Assembly: GCA_036323355.1 (NCBI GenBank)
Contig: AP028876.1
Location: forward strand, 124,001-188,000
From: Gottschalkiaceae bacterium SANA
GTDB lineage: Bacteria; Bacillota; Clostridia; Tissierellales; GPF-1
Length of the DNA: 64,000 nt
Direction of reading: 5' to 3'
The notes under the pieces: generated by a model
The model's database searches: none
Told to the model about the DNA's origin: nothing
What the model saw: only the letters and a program-made list of their open reading frames with translations
Shown: positions 18,147 through 26,129 of the stretch, piece by piece
How the letters are laid out: every line of letters begins with the position of its first letter
Numbering within the stretch: the stretch's first letter is position 1
Translations under genes and position numbers: made by a program

Positions 18147-18217
18147 TTGTACTGGAAATTGAATTGATAATTCACCGGATTGTTACCGGTTGAATAAATA
18201 CTTTTGGAGGTGAGTAT

Positions 18218-18739
18218 ATGTCGTTTTCACAAGAATTATTGGTCCAACGTAAAAAGAACGGTATGAGTCAAACTGCTTTGGCCATGGCCATTGGGGTGAC
18301 CCAATCCACGATATCGGATTATGAATCAGGTCGTGATGTTCCCCAGGAAAATGCATACAGGCTGAGTAAAGTACTAGAGAGCGATCGGCTTCTCGCAGTA
18401 CATTGCTTCGAGTATAAGACCGGATTCTTTAATGTACCGGTATTGAATGGGGTGGATGACCATAATGTGGTTTGCATGGGCGTGTTGATTGAAGAGGCAG
18501 CAGAACTGATCTCTAATCTCGAACGGTTGCGGAAGCTAGTGGTGAACAAACGGGACCGAAGAGAGTTCAATAAAGAAGAGTGGCAAAGACTGCTTCAACA
18601 TGAAGAACAGGTACTTGATATTATGCCGGCAATTCAGATGCACTTGATTGAAATGTCTGAGCTCTATGGATTGGATCTGCATGATCTTGAGTTCCGGTTA
18701 GAACAGAAAATGAAACGGAAAAAATATTATAAAAAATAA
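18218..18739 (+). CDS. XRE-family phage regulator
   Basis: The protein has 173 residues. The N-terminal 65 form a Cro/CI-type helix-turn-helix (MSQTALAMAIGVTQSTISDYESGRDVPQ). The rest is helical (EAAELISNLERLRKLV) and of unknown role. It lies in the rightward early operon after the Cro-like gene. TTTTGGAGGTGAG precedes the ATG. Confidence 0.8.
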   Translation: MSFSQELLVQRKKNGMSQTALAMAIGVTQSTISDYESGRDVPQENAYRLSKVLESDRLLAVHCFEYKTGFFNVPVLNGVDDHNVVCMGVLIEEAAELISNLERLRKLVVNKRDRREFNKEEWQRLLQHEEQVLDIMPAIQMHLIEMSELYGLDLHDLEFRLEQKMKRKKYYKK

Positions 18740-18753
18740 TAAGGGAGGCAACA

Positions 18754-18987
18754 ATGGAAGATGTATTGTACACGGTTCAGGAGGTATCAAAATTAATCAA
18801 GACAAACCCTACTTATGTCTATTCTTTAATTAGGAAAGGTTATCTACCAGCATTGAAACTTGGAAACTATAAGGTGAGGCGAACGACTCTAATGGATTTT
18901 TTGGAGAAATATGAAGGTAAAGATCTGACCGATCTTGAACAAATCAAGAGTTACCCGGTAGATTGCGTGATGAGTAAAGTGGTTTAA
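18754..18987 (+). CDS. Excisionase-like MerR-fold HTH protein
   Basis: The 77-residue protein has the HTH_17/excisionase pattern: YTVQEVSKLIKTNPTYVYSLIRKGYLPALKLGNYKVRR. It may guide excision with the integrase or act as a local regulator. GGGAGG precedes the ATG. Confidence 0.75.
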   Translation: MEDVLYTVQEVSKLIKTNPTYVYSLIRKGYLPALKLGNYKVRRTTLMDFLEKYEGKDLTDLEQIKSYPVDCVMSKVV

Positions 18988-19026
18988 ATAGGATTTGTAG
19001 GAAGAGAAGATGAAATGGGAGGGGCA

Positions 19027-19128
19027 ATGGTGAAAACTAAACGGAATCTTGAGGAAATAAGTAAAAAAAATAGACCCGCACTGCAATGCGGATCCGACGA
19101 GTATTCGGCTAAAAATCTCTCTATTTGA
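19027..19128 (+). CDS. Possible 33-residue phage protein
   Basis: A short frame starting MVKTKRNLEEISKK has GGGAGGGG just upstream and ends before the next gene. No similarity is recognised, and it could be chance. The frame contains a CCGCA/TGCGG hairpin. Confidence 0.3.
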   Translation: MVKTKRNLEEISKKNRPALQCGSDEYSAKNLSI

Positions 19129-19183
19129 GTATAGCAGATTGTTTGCTGGAAATGAATAGAGATATGCAAGGGGGAAAGGGTTA

Positions 19184-19648
19184 ATGAAGCACGTAGATAA
19201 GCTGAGAGAGGACTGGGCGAAACACTGCAGGGTTCACTGTTGGAAGTATCGTGACAAGGTTCGGGCATTGAATGAGAAGGTCAAAACGTTGCAGATAGAG
19301 CGAGACAGCTATCTTGGGATCCATGAATACCACAATGCAGATATGAAGGATGAAGACATAGAGATTGCTAAAAAGCAATTGAAGGAGTGTTCACCAATAA
19401 AATTTCAAGAGTTTGCAAAGAGAGAATTTGCAAAGGACTATAAAGAGATCGTTGGAGTTCATGATTTGACAGAACAGGATCGATTGTTCTTTAGAATTTA
19501 CTTTTACCGCGAGTATTTGGGATCCAAAGTGAATGATGTGATCAAGCTGCTAGGAACCAATTACAAAGCCTACTACAAAGTATACAGTGCAGGGATGAAG
19601 TTATTTTTCCCCGAGGATGAGACACAAGAAATATCAGAGGTGGGGTGA
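19184..19648 (+). CDS. Phage early protein, unknown
   Basis: This 154-residue basic, helical protein starts with a coiled-coil-like stretch (KVRALNEKVKTLQIERDSY). A C-terminal region (LTEQDRLFFRIYFYREYLGSKVNDVIKLLG) could be a sigma-70 region 4-like helix-turn-helix (NDVIKLLGTNYKAYYKVYSAG). It stands directly before the replication protein and may be a transcription factor. That is a weak inference. Confidence 0.6.
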   Translation: MKHVDKLREDWAKHCRVHCWKYRDKVRALNEKVKTLQIERDSYLGIHEYHNADMKDEDIEIAKKQLKECSPIKFQEFAKREFAKDYKEIVGVHDLTEQDRLFFRIYFYREYLGSKVNDVIKLLGTNYKAYYKVYSAGMKLFFPEDETQEISEVG

Positions 19649-19652
19649 GGAG

Positions 19653-20687
19653 ATGGCAAGACCACTTAAAGAAGGTATAGATTATTTTTCGTTGGATGTG
19701 TTCCCTGATGAGAAGGTTGGATATTTAGAAGCTACATATGGAGCAGAAGGTTACTATTTTTGGATCAAGCTGCTTCAAAAGATTTTCGCGAATGGATATT
19801 ACATTAAATGGACGAAATTTTCAGTAGCGGCCATGAAACGAGCAACGGGAATTGACATGGAGAAGATTAAAGAAATTTTGGAATGCTGTTTGGAAGCTGA
19901 TTTATTTAGTCGGTCTCTGTATGAAGGACATGGCGTTATTACTTCCAGAGGGGTTCAAAAACGATTTTACATGGCAGCAAGAAAGCGTAAAGAGGTGAAT
20001 GTCATTCCGGAATATGTTCTACACGATAAATTGATGAAGTGGTATGTCGGCAATAATCCGGAAGAAACTTACGAGCAATCATCAAACGGACAGGAAAAAC
20101 CTGACAATAACCAAGTTTTAAACGACGATAATGCGGAAGAAATTCCGCTACAAGAACTAAATGGTCAACAAAAACTTAGCAATAACCATGGTAGTGAGGG
20201 TTTAAATGAGGAGAAAACCTCTTCACTTAAGGAGTTTCCGCAAGGTTTCTGTGAAGTTAATGCGGAAGAAACCATATCGGGGAATAAGTTTCCGGAAGGT
20301 TTCCGCGGGAATAATCCGGATGAAACCCGGAAGAAATCCGGCCAAAGTACACAAAGTAAAGTAAAGGAAAGTAAAGTAAAGAAAAGTAAAGAAGAGAAGA
20401 GTAAAGACCTTATGCCCTCACCACCCAAAATCACCTATGCTGAAAACGTAAAAATGACTGAGCAGCAACACCAAAAACTGATTGACGAACTAGGCGAGGT
20501 TGGAACTAAGTGGGTGATTGATAAGCTGAGCGCTTACAAAACTGGCAATGGTAAAAAGTATGAGAGTGATTATCACGTGATGAGGAATTGGGTCATTGGT
20601 GAATACCTAAAGAGATATCCGGAAAGGGGTGTAGCTCATGCAGGGCTTGAACCAGATCTTAGTCAGCGAGATTGGAATAAATTCTAG
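19653..20687 (+). CDS. Phage replication protein, Lin1244/Lin1753-type N-terminus
   Basis: The protein has 344 residues. Residues 1-120 match the DUF4373/Lin1244 winged-helix domain found at the start of phage replication initiators (MARPLKEGIDYFSLDVFP, GAEGYYFWIKLLQKIF). A long Asn/Glu-rich linker (about 130-260) with a Lys/Ser-rich stretch follows, then a C-terminal DnaD-like helical domain (QHQKLIDELGEVGTKWVIDKLSAYKTGNGKKY). It should bind the phage origin and recruit the DnaC-like loader encoded next. Start 19653 has GAGG upstream. Its stop overlaps the dnaC start by 50 bases. Confidence 0.8.
   Translation: MARPLKEGIDYFSLDVFPDEKVGYLEATYGAEGYYFWIKLLQKIFANGYYIKWTKFSVAAMKRATGIDMEKIKEILECCLEADLFSRSLYEGHGVITSRGVQKRFYMAARKRKEVNVIPEYVLHDKLMKWYVGNNPEETYEQSSNGQEKPDNNQVLNDDNAEEIPLQELNGQQKLSNNHGSEGLNEEKTSSLKEFPQGFCEVNAEETISGNKFPEGFRGNNPDETRKKSGQSTQSKVKESKVKKSKEEKSKDLMPSPPKITYAENVKMTEQQHQKLIDELGEVGTKWVIDKLSAYKTGNGKKYESDYHVMRNWVIGEYLKRYPERGVAHAGLEPDLSQRDWNKF
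20051..20345 (+). repeat. Iteron-like repeats inside replication gene
   Basis: CGGAAGAAA or a close variant occurs near 20059, 20133, 20265 and 20330, with related TTTCCGGAAGG and TTTCCGC blocks between them. The repeats lie in the low-complexity linker. Phage origins often sit inside the initiator gene, so this may be the replication origin. Confidence 0.4.
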
Positions 20688-21417
20688 GCGAAGGAGTAAA
20701 CCTAAGCAATATAACTGCTCGATCTGCAAAGATACGGGGTGGGTGAATGTGATAGGGGCTGATGGACGAGAAGCTTGTAGGCGCTGTGAATGCTTTAAGA
20801 GGCAAAAAGCAGTGAGGGCATTGAAAGCTAGTGGGATTGCAGGGGCATTTCAAAATCGCACCCTAGATAATTACATTCCAAAAACCCCAGTACAAGCTGA
20901 TGCACTGAAGCGTGCAAAACGATTTGTTGAGGTCTGGGGGAAGTACGATGATATGCACATGAACTTCCTACTGCTTGGTCAAAATGGAGCAGGTAAAACG
21001 CATCTTTCGATTGGGATTGCGAATGAATTGATCAAGAAAAATGTATTGGTCCGGTATGTGACTTTCCATGAACTGATGGATATCTTCGCGAAAGCCAAGG
21101 GTCGAGATAAGCAGATCCATACGCTTATCGATCAATACAAAAAGGCTGATCTTCTGGTGATTGATGATGTGTTCAGGACAACGATCCGCGAGTGGAACGG
21201 CAGCAAAAGTCTATTGATGAGTCACATCGATGCAATGTTTCGGATTATTGACTATCGGTACTTTCAGGAAAAAGGCATGGTGATCACCAGTGAGTTGACA
21301 GGAGATGGATTGCTGGATCTGGACCAAGCGATAACGGGGCGATTGTTGGAATATGCTCGTGGCAACATCGTTGAATTCAAGGATTCAAAGTTGGACCATC
21401 GGATCTATGGCGAATAG
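20638..21417 (+). CDS. Phage DnaC-like helicase loader
   Basis: The protein has 259 residues. A four-cysteine zinc site (CSICKDTGWVN, CRRCECF) is followed by an AAA+ ATPase with Walker A GQNGAGKT and Walker B LLVIDDVF. It should load a host or phage helicase at the element's origin. The start overlaps the replication gene by 50 bases; AAGGGGTG lies upstream of the ATG. It is a diverged paralogue of the chromosomal DnaI at 2816. Confidence 0.88.
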   Translation: MQGLNQILVSEIGINSRRRSKPKQYNCSICKDTGWVNVIGADGREACRRCECFKRQKAVRALKASGIAGAFQNRTLDNYIPKTPVQADALKRAKRFVEVWGKYDDMHMNFLLLGQNGAGKTHLSIGIANELIKKNVLVRYVTFHELMDIFAKAKGRDKQIHTLIDQYKKADLLVIDDVFRTTIREWNGSKSLLMSHIDAMFRIIDYRYFQEKGMVITSELTGDGLLDLDQAITGRLLEYARGNIVEFKDSKLDHRIYGE

Positions 21418-21515
21418 AATGATCAATCGTGTTTCATGTAACTCGTTAGGCAAGAATGCAGTTTTGACTATGAGCAGAGGATTCTGTAGCAAGGACATAA
21501 ATTTAGGAGGCGTGA

Positions 21516-21650
21516 GTGAAATACATCGTGAGAATTTTATTAATATTTGGAGATTCAATGGATTGGATCAGCTGTATCAAAAGCCAGTCGGCAAGGAAGA
21601 GTTTAAAACGTTTATCAGGGAGAAGAAGTCATGCAAAGACGAAGATGTGA
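21516..21650 (+). CDS. Possible 44-residue phage protein
   Basis: GTG 21516 has AGGAGG five bases upstream and begins MKYIVRILLIF. The product ends inside the start of the next gene. A competing frame over the same bases (EIHRENFINIWRFNGL) looks more protein-like but lacks a usable ribosome site. The true gene here is uncertain. Confidence 0.3.
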   Translation: MKYIVRILLIFGDSMDWISCIKSQSARKSLKRLSGRRSHAKTKM

Positions 21651-21831
21651 ACAATGCGGGTCGGTATGGTATTCGGCCGCAGCCGAAGCTGATTGGATAT
21701 GTGATACCTGCAAGTCCTTGATCAAAACGGGGAGTTGCGAGGGAGTTGATATTCCAAGGCATGCTCTTACTGGAGAGTCAATCGAGCATAAAGGTGAAAA
21801 GGCTAAAGTGACGTTTGAAATGACAGGTTAG
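21631..21831 (+). CDS. Small zinc-ribbon phage protein
   Basis: The 66-residue product has two CxxC pairs (RRCEQCGSVWYS and DWICDTCKSL), typical of a zinc ribbon. A GGGAGAAG site precedes the ATG. Its role is unknown. Confidence 0.6.
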   Translation: MQRRRCEQCGSVWYSAAAEADWICDTCKSLIKTGSCEGVDIPRHALTGESIEHKGEKAKVTFEMTG

Positions 21832-21927
21832 AGATTATCCTATGTGAGCGAAATTAGGCAAGGAACAAGTAATTACTAGCGTATGTAAATTGAGAATTAA
21901 GAATTAAGAATAATCGGAGGTGCAGTT

Positions 21928-22362
21928 ATGTTAAAGCAAGTACCAGTATCAAGAAGAGAATTTGGTTTTCAAAGAGGTCGTGTTTCTGATGAGACCAAGA
22001 AGTACTTTGAAGCAGAGATGGGGAGACCATTGCTTGAACGTGAGGCGAGAGTATATGCTCATTTGCATTATTGCCTGGTGAATAATGCAGAGCCTGATAT
22101 TGCTCCTGGTGAACGAAAAGTGATTGATACACTGCTCGATGAGGGAAACATGTGGATCGTTGCGCAGAAAGTTTTTATCAATCCGGATTTTTACCCCGTT
22201 ATGCATGAGGTGATCTATGACGCGTATGTTGAAAATGTTCTGATCACACGAGAAGAGTTTGATATGCATTTATCCGAAAGTAAAATTAAAAGGAATATTA
22301 ATTCTGAACAAGAGTCGATGATGTTAAAAGAAGAACCTGAATCATTGATGCTAGTGAATTGA
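21928..22362 (+). CDS. Phage protein, unknown
   Basis: The 144-residue soluble protein is mostly helical (DETKKYFEAEMGRPLLEREARVYAHLHYCLVNN). It has a strong CGGAGG ribosome site. No domain is recognised. It lies in the variable stretch between replication and late-control genes. Confidence 0.6.
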   Translation: MLKQVPVSRREFGFQRGRVSDETKKYFEAEMGRPLLEREARVYAHLHYCLVNNAEPDIAPGERKVIDTLLDEGNMWIVAQKVFINPDFYPVMHEVIYDAYVENVLITREEFDMHLSESKIKRNINSEQESMMLKEEPESLMLVN

Positions 22363-22445
22363 GAATAGGATCTGCATAAGGCTTAAGAGACAAGCAGTAG
22401 CGCGGAAAGTTGTAAATTGATGGATAAGACGAGAGGAGAAAGTGA

Positions 22446-22805
22446 ATGAGAAAATTAGCAGAAGTGAAAATAGACTGGGAAAAAGCGATGGTGGAGACCC
22501 ATGAGATATTGACAGCAGAGATCAAAACCTATGTCGATGGTTATGTAGAAAAAGCTGAAGCGGGCTTGGGGAGAAAACTCGATGGTAGGATTGAGTTGTT
22601 TAGCTTGATGGAAACCGATGGTTTCTGGGAGAAGATCATAGCTGAGGATCCATTTGAAAATGTTGGTGATGTGAATAACGACTATTTGATTCTTGACATG
22701 GATTGGGGTTCATTCATCCATATTGTAGCAGGTCAAATGATCGAGGAGTATGGTGAGTCGGAGTGGAAGCCGCTATTTAACAAAAAGCCGATCTTGGATG
22801 ATTGA
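22446..22805 (+). CDS. Phage protein, unknown
   Basis: The 119-residue acidic protein has a helical N-terminus (EIKTYVDGYVEKAEAGLGRKLDGR) and an aromatic C-terminus. GAGGAGAAAGTG precedes the ATG. No family is recognised. Confidence 0.55.
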   Translation: MRKLAEVKIDWEKAMVETHEILTAEIKTYVDGYVEKAEAGLGRKLDGRIELFSLMETDGFWEKIIAEDPFENVGDVNNDYLILDMDWGSFIHIVAGQMIEEYGESEWKPLFNKKPILDD

Positions 22806-22938
22806 ACAATAGTTTCGATTTTTCAGAGTCAATGTGAAGCTGGTCACAGCTAAAGGAATTTGGGGAAAGTTAAAGATATGCGGATGGGGTTTTCAGTCGT
22901 AAAGCAAGAAATTTGTAACTAAGAAGGGTGGGGAATGA

Positions 22939-23346
22939 ATGATTAAAACGAATAAATGGATGTTTAATGATTCTCATGATGGATCATGGTGCGGTGATAA
23001 ATTTGATTCGTGGGAAGATGCAATTGAGGCAGGAGTACAGGAGTTTCGTTCTGGTGTTGATGAATATGGCCATACGAGAGAGTGCTTTTACATTGGAATG
23101 ATAATCGATCCTTGTTTGGCTCCAGTTGATTTTGGTTGTTTGATCCAAGATGCGCTTGAAGAGGAGCACTGGGAGTTGGGTGGTGAATTCTTCGATGGCT
23201 TTACATTCAAAAAAGAGCATATTAACGAATTAGGAGATGAGATCCAGGTAGCTGTTGAGAAATGGATGAAAAAGCATGGATACTCACCAGGTTATTATTT
23301 GATTCGAGAAACTGAGAGGGTTGAGTTGATTCTTGAAGAGCATTGA
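22939..23346 (+). CDS. Phage protein, unknown
   Basis: The 135-residue acidic protein has an N-terminal SHDGSWCGDKFDSWEDAI motif and a helical C-terminus. Similar small proteins with a WxxxxFdSWEDAI pattern occur in phage early regions, but the role is unknown. AAGGGTGGGG lies upstream of the start. Confidence 0.6.
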   Translation: MIKTNKWMFNDSHDGSWCGDKFDSWEDAIEAGVQEFRSGVDEYGHTRECFYIGMIIDPCLAPVDFGCLIQDALEEEHWELGGEFFDGFTFKKEHINELGDEIQVAVEKWMKKHGYSPGYYLIRETERVELILEEH

Positions 23347-23360
23347 TGTAGGAGAGGGCG

Positions 23361-23498
23361 ATGGAAGAAGAACTATTGGATCTATTGTACAAGCAAACGC
23401 GTCTTGTTACCGAATGTGATTTGAGCGATCCTTTGGTTCAGGATAATCTTTTGGAATTGAGCAATCAAATGCAGCACAAAATAATCAATGGACGGTGA
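23361..23498 (+). CDS. Small Spo0E-like protein
   Basis: A 45-residue product follows GGAGAGGG. It resembles the short helical-hairpin Spo0E phosphatases: an N-terminal helix, SDPLVQDNLLELSNQMQHKII at the place of the family's S-x-x-L/M-D-x-L/I signature. The key Asp is replaced by Gln, so phosphatase activity is doubtful. The Spo0E link is an inference from a short motif. Confidence 0.45.
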   Translation: MEEELLDLLYKQTRLVTECDLSDPLVQDNLLELSNQMQHKIINGR

Positions 23499-23501
23499 GT
23501 T

Positions 23502-23678
23502 ATGCCAAGACAGATTGAAAAGAAAGAGAAACTTGAGGAGCAGATAACAGAGTATATTCATGTATCGTTATCGATGCTAGAAGCCCAGGGAGGGTTGGGT
23601 CATTTCGATATTTCGATAAGTGTTCATCAAGATAATTTGAGCTGTAACCTGTTGCTTAAAGAGAAAAAGAAAATATAG
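23502..23678 (+). CDS. Small phage protein, unknown
   Basis: The 58-residue product starts MPRQIEKKEKLEEQI four bases after the previous stop and is probably co-translated with it. The pattern of a basic helix followed by a beta-rich segment is uninformative. Confidence 0.45.
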   Translation: MPRQIEKKEKLEEQITEYIHVSLSMLEAQGGLGHFDISISVHQDNLSCNLLLKEKKKI

Positions 23679-23758
23679 CGGTCCTACCGGACATGCCGGC
23701 GGACACTTCTGATTGATACGCCAGGGGTGTCTTTATATTTGTAAGAGGGGTGGTAGGA

Positions 23759-24181
23759 ATGGAAGTTGTTAAATGCTATGAGAAATTGTGTAGAGAGATT
23801 GAAAATTATGAAACACGACTAGAATCACTGATTGCTCAAAAGGAAGGAATTATGAAGAGATGGCTGAAGCCATTGGGCGACATTCAGGGGATTGATTACA
23901 CGCGGACAAGGGTCCAAGGGGGCCGTCAAAGATTAGATATGGAGGAGGAACTCTTTCGTTTAGGAGAAACAGAAAAGAACATAGAAAAATACCAAGCGCT
24001 GTTGGAAAAACTCCATGGAAGTCTTAGCAGAATGAAAGAGCAGATCGATGAAATGAAAGGGTTGGAGTACAAGATTTCTTTTATGAAAAGGGTGGAAGGG
24101 AAGAGTCTGTTGGTGATTTCAGAGGAACTAAATTATTCGTATGGGTACATCAGAAAACTATCTAGTGAAATGAGTGGTTAA
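23759..24181 (+). CDS. Phage late-transcription regulator-like protein
   Basis: The protein has 140 residues. A coiled-coil N-terminus (about 5-95) is followed by a sigma-70 region 4-like helix-turn-helix (GLEYKISFMKRVEGKSLLVISEELNYSYGYIRKL). This layout matches ArpU/RinA-type activators that switch on phage late genes. In this island no late genes follow. ATG 23759 with GAGGGG upstream is preferred over GTG 23750. Confidence 0.6.
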   Translation: MEVVKCYEKLCREIENYETRLESLIAQKEGIMKRWLKPLGDIQGIDYTRTRVQGGRQRLDMEEELFRLGETEKNIEKYQALLEKLHGSLSRMKEQIDEMKGLEYKISFMKRVEGKSLLVISEELNYSYGYIRKLSSEMSG

Positions 24182-24284
24182 TAAGAATGGCGATAATTTT
24201 ATAGAATAGGACACCAGAAAAAGCAAAGGGTTATTTGAGCGAGTAACCAGGCATGTTTTCTGGGTGAAAGTGAGGAGGGGTATT

Positions 24285-25049
24285 GTGAATGAGATGATGA
24301 TATTTACAAACAAGGAATTAGGCGAAGTGCGAACACTGAGGATTGATGGTGAACCGTGGTTTGTTGGGAAGGATGTTGCGGTGGCTTTGGGTTATTCAGA
24401 TTCAGATCAAGCCATTCGAAAGCATGTTGATGATGAGGATAAGCTAACCCGTCAAATCAAAGGGTTAGGTCAAAATCGAAATATGAAGCTGATCAACGAG
24501 TCAGGATTGTATTCTCTGATCATGACCAGCAAGCTCGAATCTGCAAAAACATTTAAGCGGTGGGTCACGAAGGAAGTGTTGCCTTCAATCCGGAGACATG
24601 GTCTTTATGCAACCGAGGATTTACTAGAAAATCCTGATCTAGCAATTCAAGCACTGCAGAGATTGAAAAAGGAACGTAAACAAAAGCTGCAGCTACAAAA
24701 GAAAATTGAATTAGACCAAGTCTACACAGATTTTGGTAGATCGATATCCAAAGTAGAGGATGGGATCTTGATTGGTGAGTACGCTAAATTATTGAAGTCT
24801 GATGGAATTGAGATCGGACAGAATAAACTGTTTGCCTGGATGCGCGGGAATGGATATCTTATCGGATCTGGGAAGCGAAAAAACAGTCCGATACAGAAAT
24901 ATCTAGAACGGGGATTGTTCGAGGTAACAGAGACTATTATTCACACGAGAAAGGGGGATAAGGTGATATTAACAACTCTCCTTACTGGGAAAGGGCAGCT
25001 ATACTTTTATGAAAAGCTGAAGACTCAGTTTGGCTTGGAGGTGTCGTAA
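24285..25049 (+). CDS. Phage antirepressor, Bro-N and KilAC domains
   Basis: The protein has 254 residues. The Bro-N domain (about 1-105) contains WFVGKDVAVALGYSDSDQAIRKHV and SGLYSLIMTSKLESAKTFKRWVTKEVLPSIRRHG. The C-terminal KilAC domain contains IGEYAKLLKSDGIEIGQNKLFAWMRGNGYL. Antirepressors of this type lift repression during induction. GTG 24285 is chosen because GAGGAGGGG ends four bases upstream. Its stop overlaps the start of the next gene. Confidence 0.87.
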   Translation: MNEMMIFTNKELGEVRTLRIDGEPWFVGKDVAVALGYSDSDQAIRKHVDDEDKLTRQIKGLGQNRNMKLINESGLYSLIMTSKLESAKTFKRWVTKEVLPSIRRHGLYATEDLLENPDLAIQALQRLKKERKQKLQLQKKIELDQVYTDFGRSISKVEDGILIGEYAKLLKSDGIEIGQNKLFAWMRGNGYLIGSGKRKNSPIQKYLERGLFEVTETIIHTRKGDKVILTTLLTGKGQLYFYEKLKTQFGLEVS

Positions 25050-25240
25050 TGGGAAGGGCGATAAATAACTTGGACATAAATAGCAGGAGGTTTCGGAGTA
25101 TCAAAAAGGCATTTGAGAAGGTGGGCGTTACTCCGGGAGATATTATCATTGATGACCAATCGTTCAAGGAGTTGGGGATAGATCCTGGATTGGCTAATAC
25201 CATTGCTCAGGTGAAAAAGTATTGGGAGATGATAGTATAG
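25049..25240 (+). CDS. Small phage protein, unknown
   Basis: The 63-residue product starts in the TAATG of the antirepressor gene, so it is translationally coupled. It has a basic N-terminus and a helical C-terminus (GLANTIAQVKKYWEMIV). No family is recognised. Confidence 0.55.
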   Translation: MGRAINNLDINSRRFRSIKKAFEKVGVTPGDIIIDDQSFKELGIDPGLANTIAQVKKYWEMIV

Positions 25241-26129
25241 CCAGAGATCAATCGAATATTCAAAAGACAGAGGATACCCTTTAGCGGGCATCCTCGTTGT
25301 ATGCGACATGGGTAAATTTGGCGGATAATTGTGTAAAAAAAGGGCGAAAAACGGTGAAGAAATGCATGTTTTTTGCAGTCAGAAAAAATGAGTTCACCAT
25401 ATTTAGCAAATGTGTAACTGGTTTTTGATGAAGTGTCGAGATGCTGATGATTTCAATACTTAAGGCGGTTTTAGTGAGTTAAACACAATACTAAGATATG
25501 TTTAACTCAAACACCTATTATTTGGGAGTATTTGGAAAATGATTGAGTGTTCCAATCCTGAGTGTTTTGGAGAATTATCAGGGAAAACTTCGATGGTAAA
25601 AGTAGTCTTTTTGATGTGATCTGGAATGAATATCAGGGGAGATTAAGCGAGCAAACAGAGATCTGTTTATAGATGATCGATGCATACGACTTGCCTGGTC
25701 AAATCGAGAATGGTTTGGTAGATATTTGTGATTATTGATTGATCGGTATGTGCTGAAGGCTAGATTAAGAGCTGGTTACAGGGAAACCTGCAGGTGAATA
25801 GATCAAGAACCAGGTACCAAGGTTGCAGCTTATCCCGGATCCGGAACGAGTAGCCATCACATATGGAAATTGAGGGCTCATGGGAAGATGGATCCAGATG
25901 ATCATGCCCTGGCATGATAGCCAGGGGTAGGGGGGTGCTCAAACTTTTGGCCAAAGCGAGGAGACCGAGCGGGTGGCCTTTTTCACACACCCGTAAAATT
26001 TGATTAAGGGGGGGAATAAACATTAATTCATTTTAGAAGTTTGTAGTGGGAAAGATCGTTGTTATCAATATTAATTGAATTATTTGAATTGATATGTCAT
26101 GCTGAATGAGAAAGTTCTAGGAGGTGAGG
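25241..26129. other. Non-coding stretch before the SIR2 gene
   Basis: No convincing gene is seen. A terminator-like hairpin (GAGGATACCC/GGGCATCCTC, 25270-25295) ends the early operon. GAGTTAAAC/GTTTAACTC forms a perfect stem at 25476-25508. CCCTGGC/GCCAGGG (25907-25926) stands directly before the cos-like sequence at 25923-26014. The rest looks like decayed phage DNA. Confidence 0.6.
25923..26014 (+). other. cos-like phage packaging-region sequence, copy A
   Basis: A G-run, a TCAAA element, GGAGACCG, GGGTGG, CACCCG, AAAATTTG and a closing AAGGGGGG run occur in this order over about 92 bases. The same order and length are seen at 30191-30281. This kind of sequence sits between the HNH and small-terminase genes of many cos-type Firmicute phages, where the closing G-run is the terminase ribosome site. 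Here no terminase follows. Confidence 0.5.

Noticed and set aside
21353-21721. 122-codon frame overlapping dnaC and the zinc-ribbon gene
   Set aside because: Its start lies deep in dnaC, and the internal GTG is one base from the AGGAGG site. It could hide a real small gene but cannot be supported.
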